DNA from: Paracoccaceae bacterium
GTDB taxonomy: Bacteria > Pseudomonadota > Alphaproteobacteria > Rhizobiales > Stappiaceae
Assembly: GCA_002709505.1 (NCBI GenBank)
Contig: PARB01000060.1
Location: 1-41,812, forward strand
Direction: 5' to 3'
DNA: 41,812 bases
Shown here: positions 9,008 to 17,809 of the stretch, piece after piece
Layout: each line of letters opens with the position of its first letter
How positions within the stretch are numbered: position 1 is the stretch's first letter
Position numbers and translations under genes: made by a program
The notes under the pieces: model-generated
Seen by the model: the letters and a program-made list of their open reading frames with translations, nothing else
What the model was told of the DNA's origin: nothing
Databases searched by the model: none

Positions 9008-9958
9008 ATGGCTTCTTCCAACGCACCCAGCCTGCCGCCGGATGGCGACGACGATCCGCGGCCTTCCGAAACGCCTCGCGGCGAGGGCGGTTTTCACATC
9101 GGCCGGCAGGCGTTTCAGGCGCCGAGACCCGCATCCGCGCTCTATATCGTGTCGACGCCGATCGGAAATCTCGGGGACATCACCGTGCGGGCGCTGGAAA
9201 CGCTCGCCGCCTGCGATCTCGTCGCCTGCGAGGACACGCGCGTCACCGCCACGCTGATGCAGCGCTTCGGCCTGCGCACGCCGCTCACCGCCTATCACGA
9301 GCACAACGCGGCTCGCGTGCGCCCGCGCCTGCTTGCAACGCTAGAGAAGGGCGGCAGCGTCGCGCTTGTGTCCGACGCCGGCACGCCGCTGATCTCCGAT
9401 CCGGGCTACCGTCTGGTGCGCGACGTCGTCGAGGCGGGGCACCGCGTCGTTCCGATCCCGGGCGCAAGCGCGCCGCTCGCCGCGCTGGTCGGCGCCGGCC
9501 TGCCGTCCGACACCGTGTGCTTTTCCGGCTTCCTGCCGCAAAAAAGCGGCCAGCGCCGCACGCGGCTCGGCGAACTGGCCCGCCTACCGGCGACGCTGGT
9601 GATCTTCGAAAGCCCGCGGCGCCTTGCCGCGTCGCTCGCCGACATGGCCGACGTGCTCGGGGGCGAGCGCGAGGCTGTCGTCGCCCGCGAACTCACCAAA
9701 CGCTTCGAGACCTTCGAGCGCGGCACGCTCGCCGAGCTTGGCGAACGCTACGCGGATACCACCGTCAAGGGCGAGATCGTCGTCTGCATCGCGCCGCCCG
9801 GCGAACAGACCGAAGCCGATCCCGAAGACGCCGACGCGCTCCTCACCGAGGCGCTCAAGGACATGAAGGCCGCGGCCGCTGCGAAACACGTCGCGCAAAT
9901 GACCGGCGTCGACCGCAAAACGCTCTACAAGCGGGCGATGGAACTGAAAGCGCAATGA
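9008..9958 (+). CDS. rsmI: 16S rRNA (cytidine-1402 2'-O)-methyltransferase RsmI
   Basis: A 316-residue tetrapyrrole-methylase-fold enzyme that 2'-O-methylates C1402 of 16S rRNA with S-adenosylmethionine. Signatures are IVSTPIGNLGDITVRA (47-62), ACEDTR (73-78) and VSDAGTPLISDPG (121-133). The C-terminus carries the small helical RsmI extension (DMKAAAAAKHVAQMTGVDRK). The first 40 residues are a Pro/Asp-rich leader not expected in the core family. The ATG at 9008 is chosen because further upstream codons run through the promoter region of the divergent lipoprotein gene; no strong ribosome site is visible, so the start is less certain than the function. Confidence 0.92.
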   Translation: MASSNAPSLPPDGDDDPRPSETPRGEGGFHIGRQAFQAPRPASALYIVSTPIGNLGDITVRALETLAACDLVACEDTRVTATLMQRFGLRTPLTAYHEHNAARVRPRLLATLEKGGSVALVSDAGTPLISDPGYRLVRDVVEAGHRVVPIPGASAPLAALVGAGLPSDTVCFSGFLPQKSGQRRTRLGELARLPATLVIFESPRRLAASLADMADVLGGEREAVVARELTKRFETFERGTLAELGERYADTTVKGEIVVCIAPPGEQTEADPEDADALLTEALKDMKAAAAAKHVAQMTGVDRKTLYKRAMELKAQ

Positions 9959-9980
9959 CGGCCACGCGCCGGGGGGATGA

Positions 9981-10154
9981 ATGACCAAGATCATCATGGT
10001 GTTTTTTGCGCTGGTGGCGACGATCCAGGTGATCAAGCCGCTTGGCTGGCCCGGCCTGAAACGGCGCAAGGACGCCTGGAAACTTGCCGTCGGCGGGTTT
10101 CTGGTGACGCTTTTCGCCGTCATCCTCGCCGCGACCTTCCAGCCGAGCCTCTAG
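9981..10154 (+). CDS. Small two-helix membrane protein between rsmI and yraN
   Basis: A 57-residue ORF with a purine-rich GGGGGGAT run just before its ATG. It begins MTKIIMVFFALVATIQVIKP and has a second hydrophobic stretch (LAVGGFLVTLFAVILAAT, about 35-52), with a basic loop KRRKDAWK between, so it probably spans the inner membrane twice. It lies 22 bp after rsmI and 15 bp before yraN in the same direction, tight enough for one operon. No family is recognised. The composition (two hydrophobic helices around a positive turn) and ribosome site support a real gene. Confidence 0.65.
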   Translation: MTKIIMVFFALVATIQVIKPLGWPGLKRRKDAWKLAVGGFLVTLFAVILAATFQPSL

Positions 10155-10169
10155 GCGGAGCAAGATGCA

Positions 10170-10562
10170 ATGGCCGGCGCACCCCAGCCCTCTGCCAGCC
10201 GCAAACGCCGCTCCGCCTATCTGTGGGGCCTGCGCGCCGAAACGCTGGCTGCCGTCGCGCTGCGCCTGAAAGGCTGGAAGCTTCTGGCGCGCCGCTACAA
10301 GGCGGGCAACGGCGAGATCGACATCATTGCCCGCAAGGGCGACACCATCGCCTTCATCGAGGTCAAGGCCCGCGCCACCCGCGAGGCGGCTCTGGCGGCC
10401 ATCACCGCACAGGGGCAACGGCGGATCGCGGCCGCCGCACGCGTCTGGCAGGCCGGGCGCGAGGACACGGATGCGGCCACCCTGCGGTTCGACGCGGTGC
10501 TTGTGGTGCCGCGCCGCTGGCCGATCCACATCGCCGACGCCTTCACCGCTGCGGAGCGATGA
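10170..10562 (+). CDS. yraN: YraN family (UPF0102) nuclease-like protein
   Basis: A 130-residue protein of the UPF0102 family with a restriction-endonuclease-like fold. The catalytic-type pattern is present: [13 protein letters not shown] (Asp51) followed by AFIEVKAR (Glu64-x-Lys66), the usual D-ExK arrangement. Its cellular role is not well established. It lies downstream of rsmI and upstream of gshB, the common rsmI-yraN pairing. The ATG at 10170 overlaps an out-of-frame ATG five bases earlier. Confidence 0.9.
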   Translation: MAGAPQPSASRKRRSAYLWGLRAETLAAVALRLKGWKLLARRYKAGNGEIDIIARKGDTIAFIEVKARATREAALAAITAQGQRRIAAAARVWQAGREDTDAATLRFDAVLVVPRRWPIHIADAFTAAER

Positions 10563-10659
10563 CGCTTCGTCCGGGCGCGCGTCTGGACAAAGCCCCCCCG
10601 TGCCCGCATATGCTGGGGCAACCCTCTTTCCCTTGCCGCTTCCGGCGCCGGAGTTCCCC

Positions 10660-11622
<963 letters not shown>

Positions 11623-11681
11623 TCTGACCGGCGGCGGGCCGCGCGAACGTACGGTTGTGCACCCTCTCCGGTTGCGCTAGG

Positions 11682-11703
11682 TTGCAATTGTTCCAAATTG
11701 CAA
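11682..11703. promoter_or_regulatory. Perfect 8+8 inverted repeat upstream of comM
   Basis: Arms TTGCAATT (11682-11689) and AATTGCAA (11696-11703) are exactly complementary around the 6-base spacer GTTCCA. The repeat is AT-rich in GC-rich surroundings and ends 31 bp before the comM start, where an operator would overlap or follow the promoter. There is no T tract, so it is not an intrinsic terminator. The protein that would bind it is unknown. Confidence 0.5.
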
Positions 11704-11734
11704 GTGACCGAGGCGCGGCTGGAGGGGTTGTAAG

Positions 11735-13261
11735 ATGGTGTCACGCGTCGCGACGGTGGCGTTTCAGGGCATCGAGGCCAAGCCGGTCGACGTCCAGGTT
11801 CAGATCGGCCCGGGACAGGTCGCCTTCACCATCGTCGGACTTCCCGACAAGGCCGTGGGCGAAAGCCGCGAGCGGGTGCGCTCGGCGCTGCTCGCCTCAG
11901 GCCTGGCGCTTCCGGCCAAACGCGTCACCGTCAATCTGGCCCCCGCCGACCTTCCCAAGGAAGGCTCCCACTTCGACCTGCCGATTGCCCTTGCCCTGAT
12001 GGCGGCGATGGGGGCTGTCCCTGCCGCCGATCTCGACGGCTACATGGTGCTCGGCGAACTGGCGCTGGACGGTTCGATTTCCCCCGTCGCCGGGGTTCTG
12101 CCGGCGGCCATCGCCGCCAATACGGCGGACAAGGGCCTGATCTGCCCTGCGCCTTGCGGACCGGAAGCCGCCTGGGCAGACGAGGCGATGGATATCCTCG
12201 CCCCGGCCTCGCTGATCCAGCTGGCCAATCACTTCAAGGGCACGCAGATGCTCTCGCGCCCGACGCCGAAGCTGAGGGCGGATCCCGCCGCCCTGCCCGA
12301 TCTGTCGGAGGTCAGGGGGCAGGAAACCGCGAAACGCGCGCTGGAAATCGCGGCGGCGGGGGGGCACAACCTGCTGATGATCGGACCGCCCGGCGCCGGC
12401 AAGTCCATGCTGGCAAGCCGGCTGCCCTCGATCCTGCCGCCGCTGTCGCCGCGCGAGCTGCTGGAGGTGTCGATGATCGCCTCCATCGCCGGGGAACTTT
12501 CCGACGGGCGGCTGTCGGAGCGCAGGCCCTATCGGGCGCCGCATCATTCGGCCTCGATGGCCGCCCTTGTCGGCGGCGGATTGCGGGCACGGCCCGGCGA
12601 AGTCTCGCTTGCCCACAACGGTGTGCTCTTCCTGGATGAACTCCCGGAATTCCAGCCACAGGTGCTGGATGGATTGCGCCAGCCGCTGGAGAGCGGCGAG
12701 AGCGTGATCGTGCGGGCCAATCACCGCACGACCTATCCCTCGCGCGTGCAGCTGATCGCGGCGATGAACCCCTGCCGCTGCGGCCATGCCGGGGAACCCG
12801 GACATGTGTGCAAGCGCGGCGCGCGCTGCGCCAGCGAGTATCAGGGGCGGATCTCCGGCCCGCTTCTGGACCGCCTCGATCTGCGCATCGACGTTCCTGC
12901 GCTCTCCGCCGTCGACCTGATTCGCCCGGACACCGCCGAAAGCTCCGCCGCCGTGGCCGCCCGCGTGCTCGCGGCCCGCCAGATCCAGAGCGCACGCTAC
13001 ATGGCGCTCGGCTCCACCGCCCGCACCAACGCCCAGGCCGGACCGCGCCTGATCGAGGAGGTCGCCAGACCCGACCGGGCCGGCCTGGACCTGTTGCAGG
13101 GCGCCGCCGAAACGCTGCGCCTGTCGGCGCGCGGCTATCACCGGGTGCTGAAGGTGGCACGCACGCTGGCCGATCTCGACGGCGAGGAAACCGTCAGCCG
13201 GATGCACCTGGCGGAAGCGCTCAGCTACCGTGGCGCGGCGCTCGACCGGCAGGCAGCCTAG
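11735..13261 (+). CDS. comM: YifB/ComM family AAA+ ATPase (Mg chelatase-like)
   Basis: A 508-residue protein with the ComM layout: an N-terminal Lon-protease-S16-like domain (about 1-170, with VGLPDKAVGESRERVRSAL), then a Mg-chelatase-type AAA+ core with Walker A GPPGAGKS (217-224) and Walker B LFLDELPEF, and a C-terminal helical lid including the CRCGHAGEPGHVCKRG cysteine cluster. ComM is a hexameric helicase that promotes branch migration during natural transformation, but the gene is also found in bacteria not known to be competent. The ATG at 11735 follows GGAGGGG. A perfect inverted repeat lies just upstream. Confidence 0.92.
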   Translation: MVSRVATVAFQGIEAKPVDVQVQIGPGQVAFTIVGLPDKAVGESRERVRSALLASGLALPAKRVTVNLAPADLPKEGSHFDLPIALALMAAMGAVPAADLDGYMVLGELALDGSISPVAGVLPAAIAANTADKGLICPAPCGPEAAWADEAMDILAPASLIQLANHFKGTQMLSRPTPKLRADPAALPDLSEVRGQETAKRALEIAAAGGHNLLMIGPPGAGKSMLASRLPSILPPLSPRELLEVSMIASIAGELSDGRLSERRPYRAPHHSASMAALVGGGLRARPGEVSLAHNGVLFLDELPEFQPQVLDGLRQPLESGESVIVRANHRTTYPSRVQLIAAMNPCRCGHAGEPGHVCKRGARCASEYQGRISGPLLDRLDLRIDVPALSAVDLIRPDTAESSAAVAARVLAARQIQSARYMALGSTARTNAQAGPRLIEEVARPDRAGLDLLQGAAETLRLSARGYHRVLKVARTLADLDGEETVSRMHLAEALSYRGAALDRQAA

Positions 13262-13363
13262 GGCGCGGCCGGCCCCGCCACCCACCCGGCGAAACGCTTT
13301 CTCAATCTCTGCAGACGAGACTCATCCCTCAATCGCGCCGCGCGCCATCGGGAGTAGAGTTTC

Positions 13364-15667
13364 GTGTCCCCGCAATCGCTCAACCGCAAGGCCTCGTCCA
13401 GGCGGCACCGGCAGTCCGTCGGGACCCATGAGGCCCGCACCGGCGATGACAGCCCCGGCAGCCGTGACGCGACCGCACCGACAGGCGGCGCCCTGCGGCG
13501 CGCAATCACATTCGCGATCGCAATCGCCGGGTTTCTCGCCGGCGCGCTGGCGGTCCTCTGGATCGTGCCGGAAGCCGCACGCCAGGCTGTCGCCGGAACC
13601 TTTCTCGTCATGACCGGTGTGGGCCTCGCCGCCGTTGCCCTGGTGCAGGCGCGGGCCCAGTCCCGGGCAAGCGACGTTTCGGCACGGGTCTCCGCGCTGT
13701 CTGCAGAAAACGAAGCGCTTCGCGATGAGATCTGGCACCTGAAGGAAAGCGATGCCCGGCATCGCGACGTGCTCGACACGCTGGGCGATGTGGTGACCCG
13801 CTGGCGCGAGGGCGGCGATGTCGTCTACGCTAATGACGCGGCGCTGAAACTGTTTCCCGACGGGCGGATCGACGCCCTGCATGCGCCCGCCGCCGACGAG
13901 GGCACCGCCGGATATCCCGATATTCGCATCGAAACCGCGAGCGGGCCGCGCTGGTTCGCCCGCCGGGACGTCGCCGTGCGCGACGGGCGCAGCGGCGAGC
14001 CGCTGATCCAGACGATCCTGCGCGACGTCACCGACCGGCGCCAGATCGAGGACGCGCTGGTCGCCGCCCGCAACCAGGCGGAAACCGCAAGCGCCTCCAA
14101 GAGCCGTTTCCTGGCAACCGTCAGTCACGAGATCCGCACGCCGCTGAACGGCATTCTCGGCATGGCCGGCCTGCTCCGGGACACGCGCCTGACCGCCGAG
14201 CAACGCAGTTACGTCGAGGCGGTGCGCAGTTCGGGCGAGATCCTGCTGCTCCTGATCAGCGAGGTGCTCGACATGTCGAAGATCGAGGCCGGCCGCCTCG
14301 ATCTGACACCTGCCCCGACCGATATCGCGCTGCTGGCGGAAAGCGTCGTGGAGCTTCTCAGTCCCCGCGCACAGACCAAGGGGCTGGAAATCGCCTGTTT
14401 CGTCGCCCCGGAACTGCCCGACAGACTTGTCGTCGACGCCGTGCGCCTCAGACAGATCCTGTTCAACCTTGCCGGAAACGGCCTGAAGTTCACCGAAGAG
14501 GGCGGCGTCGAGATCGCGCTGGAAAGCGAACCCGACCCGTCCGGCGATGGCGCACCCCGACTTGCGATCAGCGTCCGCGACACCGGTATCGGCTTTGCCG
14601 CCGGCGAAGCCGAGCGGCTGTTCGAGGAATTCGAGCAGATCGACCACGGACCGGCGCGCCGCTTCGACGGCGCCGGTCTTGGCCTCTCCATCTCGCGCCG
14701 GCTGGCGCGGCTGATGGGCGGCGAGATCACCGCAACGGCTGCCGAAGGCTCAGGCGCCTGTTTCCGCGTCACCCTGCCGCTCGTGCCGGCGCCGCCGACA
14801 TCCCCCGACACACGGCCGATCCAGCCGGACGCCGGGGTCGACCTTGCCGGAAAAACCATCGTTCTGGTGACCCGCAGCCGGGTGGAAGGCCCCCTGATCG
14901 CACGCCGGCTCCAGGCGGAAGGGGCAAGCGCGCAACTGATCCCGGCCGGCGACGAGGCCAGCGACGAGGCGCTTGCCGCCTGCGACCTCATTCTCCTCGA
15001 CCCGCTCGCCGTCGCCGACGCCGGGGCCTGGCTTGCCGGCGCGCGGGCTGCAGGCGTTGCCGCGCCGGCCATCGTCCTGATCACACCGGCGGAGCGCGAG
15101 CGCCTTCCGCGTTTGCGGGCGGCCGGCTTCGGCGCCTATCTCATCCGACCGATCCGATCCGCCTCGCTGGTTCAGGTGGCCCGGGCGGTTCTGGCACGCG
15201 GCGACACGCAGGCCGAGTGGGACCTTCTTCGCGACGACCGTTCCGAAGACCGGCCGGACCCGGAAAAAAGCGCCCCGACGCGGCCGCTGAGGCTTCTGGT
15301 CGCCGACGACAACGACATCAACCGCATGCTGACGGAAGCGCTGGTGCGCAAGCTCGGACACGAGCCCGTGGTGGTCAGCGACGGTGCGGAAGCCCTCGAC
15401 GCGGTGCGCTGCAACACCGGCTTCGACATGCTCTTGATGGATCTTCACATGCCGGGCGTCGACGGCCTGACCGCGATCCGCCGGTTCCGGGAGCTGGAAC
15501 GCCAGGCGCGGCGCGCGCGCGTCCCGGTTCTCGCCGTCACCGCGGACGTGACGCCGGAAGCCGAGGAAGCGGCGCTCGCCGCGGGCGCGGACGCCGTGTT
15601 GACCAAGCCGATCGACCCCGAACTCCTTGCCACCCATCTGCGCGCTGTCGGCACCAACGGCCGCTGA
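13364..15667 (+). CDS. Hybrid sensor histidine kinase / response regulator
   Basis: A 767-residue inner-membrane kinase. Two hydrophobic helices (about 46-67 and 75-95) leave little periplasmic loop. A coiled-coil and PAS-like region follow (about 105-225), then HisKA with FLATVSHEIRTPLNG (His255), then HATPase_c (NLAGNGLKFTEEGG, DTGIGF, GAGLGLSIS). A degenerate receiver-like domain occupies about 500-615: its acidic pair is replaced and the lysine position reads LIRPI. A complete C-terminal receiver runs 642-767 with Asp648-649, phospho-acceptor Asp693 and Lys748. The GTG start is supported by GGGAG 10 bases upstream. No partner regulator is adjacent; the signal is unknown. Confidence 0.88.
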   Translation: MSPQSLNRKASSRRHRQSVGTHEARTGDDSPGSRDATAPTGGALRRAITFAIAIAGFLAGALAVLWIVPEAARQAVAGTFLVMTGVGLAAVALVQARAQSRASDVSARVSALSAENEALRDEIWHLKESDARHRDVLDTLGDVVTRWREGGDVVYANDAALKLFPDGRIDALHAPAADEGTAGYPDIRIETASGPRWFARRDVAVRDGRSGEPLIQTILRDVTDRRQIEDALVAARNQAETASASKSRFLATVSHEIRTPLNGILGMAGLLRDTRLTAEQRSYVEAVRSSGEILLLLISEVLDMSKIEAGRLDLTPAPTDIALLAESVVELLSPRAQTKGLEIACFVAPELPDRLVVDAVRLRQILFNLAGNGLKFTEEGGVEIALESEPDPSGDGAPRLAISVRDTGIGFAAGEAERLFEEFEQIDHGPARRFDGAGLGLSISRRLARLMGGEITATAAEGSGACFRVTLPLVPAPPTSPDTRPIQPDAGVDLAGKTIVLVTRSRVEGPLIARRLQAEGASAQLIPAGDEASDEALAACDLILLDPLAVADAGAWLAGARAAGVAAPAIVLITPAERERLPRLRAAGFGAYLIRPIRSASLVQVARAVLARGDTQAEWDLLRDDRSEDRPDPEKSAPTRPLRLLVADDNDINRMLTEALVRKLGHEPVVVSDGAEALDAVRCNTGFDMLLMDLHMPGVDGLTAIRRFRELERQARRARVPVLAVTADVTPEAEEAALAAGADAVLTKPIDPELLATHLRAVGTNGR

Positions 15668-15718
15668 CCCCGCAGCCGTCAAAACTCACAACTGACGCTT
15701 GCCGATCTGCAGTTCAGA

Positions 15719-15736
15719 TTGTCACGCAAGTGTCGG
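15719..15736 (+). promoter_or_regulatory. Weak PhoB-box-like direct repeat upstream of olsB
   Basis: TTGTCAC, four bases, then GTGTCGG places two TGTC cores exactly 11 bp apart, as in a Pho box (CTGTCAT-N4-CTGTCAT). It matches only 5 and 4 of 7 positions, so it is a weak candidate. The site lies in the 225-bp gap 15668-15892, which otherwise shows nothing recognisable. Phosphate-starvation control of olsB is known in Sinorhizobium, which is the reason for listing it. Confidence 0.28.
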
Positions 15737-15892
15737 GAAAGTATGGTCTACGACGAAACCGTGAAACGGTCCTCCGGGCGATGCGGCCCATGCCCTGCGA
15801 TCCTCATCCAGGGGCAGGCAGCCGCGAACGCGACGAACGTAGGTCGAGGCGCAGATTGCGCGCCTGCCGGTGGCAAGTCGGGGAAAAACGCC

Positions 15893-16831
15893 ATGTCCAT
15901 GCAGCGCTCGGGTCTCCTGTCTCCGCGCAGCCTCGTGCGGAAATTCATGCCGGCCGCCGCGCTCAAGCCGGCCTGGCTGCCGCGCCCGGCCGCGGTCACC
16001 GTCGAGCGCGCGACAACAAGCCTTGGTCGCATCGGATCTCTGGAAGTCCGGCTGGCGCGCAGCACGCGCGAAATCCGCAAGGCCCAGATGCTGCGCTACC
16101 ATGTGTTCTACGAGGAAATGTCGGCAATCGCCGATGCCGAGACCCAGGCCACACGCCGCGATATCGACGCCTACGACGGGATCTGCGATCATCTGCTGGT
16201 GCTCGATCACGACGCGGTCGAGCGAAACGCCCCGTTCGGGCGCAAGAAGCCGCGGATCGTCGGCACATACCGCCTGCTCCGGCAAGAGGTCGCCGCGCGC
16301 AACGGCGGTTTCTACACGGCCGACGAGTTCGACATCCAGGCGCTGGTCGACCGGCACCCGGGCCTGCGCTTTCTCGAGCTCGGGCGCTCCTGCGTGCTCA
16401 AGCCCTATCGGACGAAACGCACGGTCGAACTGCTCTGGCACGGGATCTGGGCCTATGTCCTGATGCACAGGATCGACGTCATGGTCGGCTGCGCCTCGAT
16501 CGCAGGAACCGAACCGGACAAGATCGCCGAGCAACTGGCCTTCCTGCACCACAATGCCCGGCCGCCGCAGGACTGGCAGGTCCGGGCCGTCGACCACCGC
16601 TATGTCGACATGAACCGGATGGCGAAGACCGAGATCAACGACCGTCAGGCCCTTCGCGACCTGCCGCCGCTGATCAAGGGCTACCTGCGGCTCGGCGCCT
16701 ATATCGGCGACGGCGCGGTGGTAGATCGCCAGTTCGGGACGACGGATGTGCTGATCATCATGCCGGTGTCGGCGCTCAACAGCCGCTACGTCAACCACTA
16801 CGGCGCCGACGCCCAGCGCTACGCAAGCTAG
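15893..16831 (+). CDS. olsB: L-ornithine N(alpha)-acyltransferase OlsB
   Basis: A 312-residue GNAT-fold protein closely resembling rhizobial OlsB. Shared stretches include RIGSLEVRLARS, the YHVFYEEM region, DIDAYDGICDHLLVLD, IVGTYRLLRQEVA, FLELGRSCVLKPYRTKRTVE, LPPLIKGYLRLGA and GDGAVVDRQFGTTDVLI. OlsB transfers a 3-hydroxyacyl chain from acyl carrier protein to the alpha-amino group of ornithine, making lyso-ornithine lipid at the inner membrane. The ATG at 15893 follows GGGGA; an in-frame extension from 15719 is rejected because it runs through unconserved sequence. The partner O-acyltransferase olsA is not next to it; a GNAT gene on the opposite strand follows. Confidence 0.9.
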   Translation: MSMQRSGLLSPRSLVRKFMPAAALKPAWLPRPAAVTVERATTSLGRIGSLEVRLARSTREIRKAQMLRYHVFYEEMSAIADAETQATRRDIDAYDGICDHLLVLDHDAVERNAPFGRKKPRIVGTYRLLRQEVAARNGGFYTADEFDIQALVDRHPGLRFLELGRSCVLKPYRTKRTVELLWHGIWAYVLMHRIDVMVGCASIAGTEPDKIAEQLAFLHHNARPPQDWQVRAVDHRYVDMNRMAKTEINDRQALRDLPPLIKGYLRLGAYIGDGAVVDRQFGTTDVLIIMPVSALNSRYVNHYGADAQRYAS

Positions 16832-16840
16832 CTCACGAGT

Positions 16841-17317
16841 TCAAAGCCTGCGCGCCCAGGCCGACAGCCGCCGGGCATCGGACAGAGCGCGCAAGCCGCC
16901 CTCCAGCCGGTCGCCGTCGAGGCGCAGGAAGCCGAAGCGCTCCAGGAACTCCGCGTGCCCGCGCGGCGCAAGGGTGAGAAGCGCCGGATAATAGGCCCAT
17001 TGACCGTATCCGATGGCGGCGGCCAGCAGCGATCTTGCAACGCCGCGGCCGCGGAGCGACCGGTCCACCCCGAGAGCGGAGAGCCATAGCGCGCCATCGA
17101 GTTCGCCGGCGGCGGCGAAGGCCACCGGCCGACGGCTCTGGAACGCGGCCCAGACCCGTCCCTCCGGCGCCAGCACATCGAGTTCGGCGAGCAGATCGGC
17201 GCCGTCGGACGCCGGCATCCAGGCATCGCGGTCACCAGCTGCCAGCCACAGCGCATGAACCCGGTCGACTTCCTCGCGCTCCACGGCGCGAATGACGAAG
17301 GCGCCCGTCTCGCTCAA
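16841..17317 (-). CDS. GNAT family N-acetyltransferase
   Basis: A 158-residue GNAT protein with the acetyl-CoA-binding signature in LGVDRSLRGRGVARSLLAAA (R-G-R-G-V-A) and a C-terminal FLERFGFLR motif. The substrate cannot be told. No ATG or GTG fits the start. A TTG at 17315-17317 overlaps the stop of the DUF1330 gene upstream in a TTGA arrangement, giving the expected N-terminus VIRAVEREEVDRVHALW and suggesting translational coupling. It is convergent with olsB, with only 9 bp between their ends. Confidence 0.78.
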   Translation of the reverse strand: MSETGAFVIRAVEREEVDRVHALWLAAGDRDAWMPASDGADLLAELDVLAPEGRVWAAFQSRRPVAFAAAGELDGALWLSALGVDRSLRGRGVARSLLAAAIGYGQWAYYPALLTLAPRGHAEFLERFGFLRLDGDRLEGGLRALSDARRLSAWARRL

Positions 17318-17616
17318 GGCTGGGGACCGTCGTAGCCCTCGATGACGATGATATCGGATACGGCCGCTTTTTCCCGCAGGCTCTTGGCATGGGCGTAGGC
17401 GTCGCTGCGATAGCAGGCGAGCGCCTGATCGTAGCTGTCGAACTCGATCACCACGTTGCGCGCGCGGGCCGCGCCCTCGACGCATTCGAACGCGCCGCCG
17501 CGCACAAGAAACCGCGCGCCATAGGTCCGGAACGCCTCGGCGTTGGCAGCGACATATTCCTTGTAGGCGTCCATGTCGGTCACATCGACCCGACCGATCC
17601 AATATCCCTTTGCCAT
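17314..17616 (-). CDS. DUF1330 domain protein
   Basis: A 100-residue protein of the DUF1330 family (dimeric alpha-beta barrel fold), beginning AKGYWIGRVDVTDMDAYKEY and containing FLVRGG, RNVVIEFDSYDQALACYRS and ending with IIVIEGYDG, all usual in this family. Biochemical function is unknown. The ATG at 17614-17616 follows AGGAGGAGAT, a strong ribosome site; the frame is open further upstream but that extension is unlikely. It leads a two-gene unit with the GNAT enzyme and is divergent from the penicillin-binding protein gene across 193 bp. Confidence 0.88.
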   Translation of the reverse strand: MAKGYWIGRVDVTDMDAYKEYVAANAEAFRTYGARFLVRGGAFECVEGAARARNVVIEFDSYDQALACYRSDAYAHAKSLREKAAVSDIIVIEGYDGPQP

Positions 17617-17809
17617 GCGCGCGATCTCCTCCTGAGTGTCCGGATCAAGGGGTAGGGGCTTCACCCGCCGGTGTAAAGGCCGCCGCCATCGGGCAAAGCC
17701 GGCGCGGCGGGGCGACACGCTTAACACCCCCTTAAATTGCCGCATTTAGACTTCAGATCCGCAGACATTCACAAGGGACAGTCTGCCCCGCATCAACCAG
17801 ATCGGACCC

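Noticed and set aside
11897-13285. 462-codon minus-strand frame antisense to comM
   Set aside because: Composition typical of a shadow frame, and the plus strand encodes a complete AAA+ ATPase.
13262-13363. Intrinsic terminator after comM
   Set aside because: GC-rich palindromic fragments (GGCCGGCC) are present but no stable stem followed by a T tract.
15719-15892. 58-residue upstream extension of olsB
   Set aside because: It runs through promoter-like sequence, is unlike OlsB N-termini, and a ribosome site precedes the ATG at 15893.
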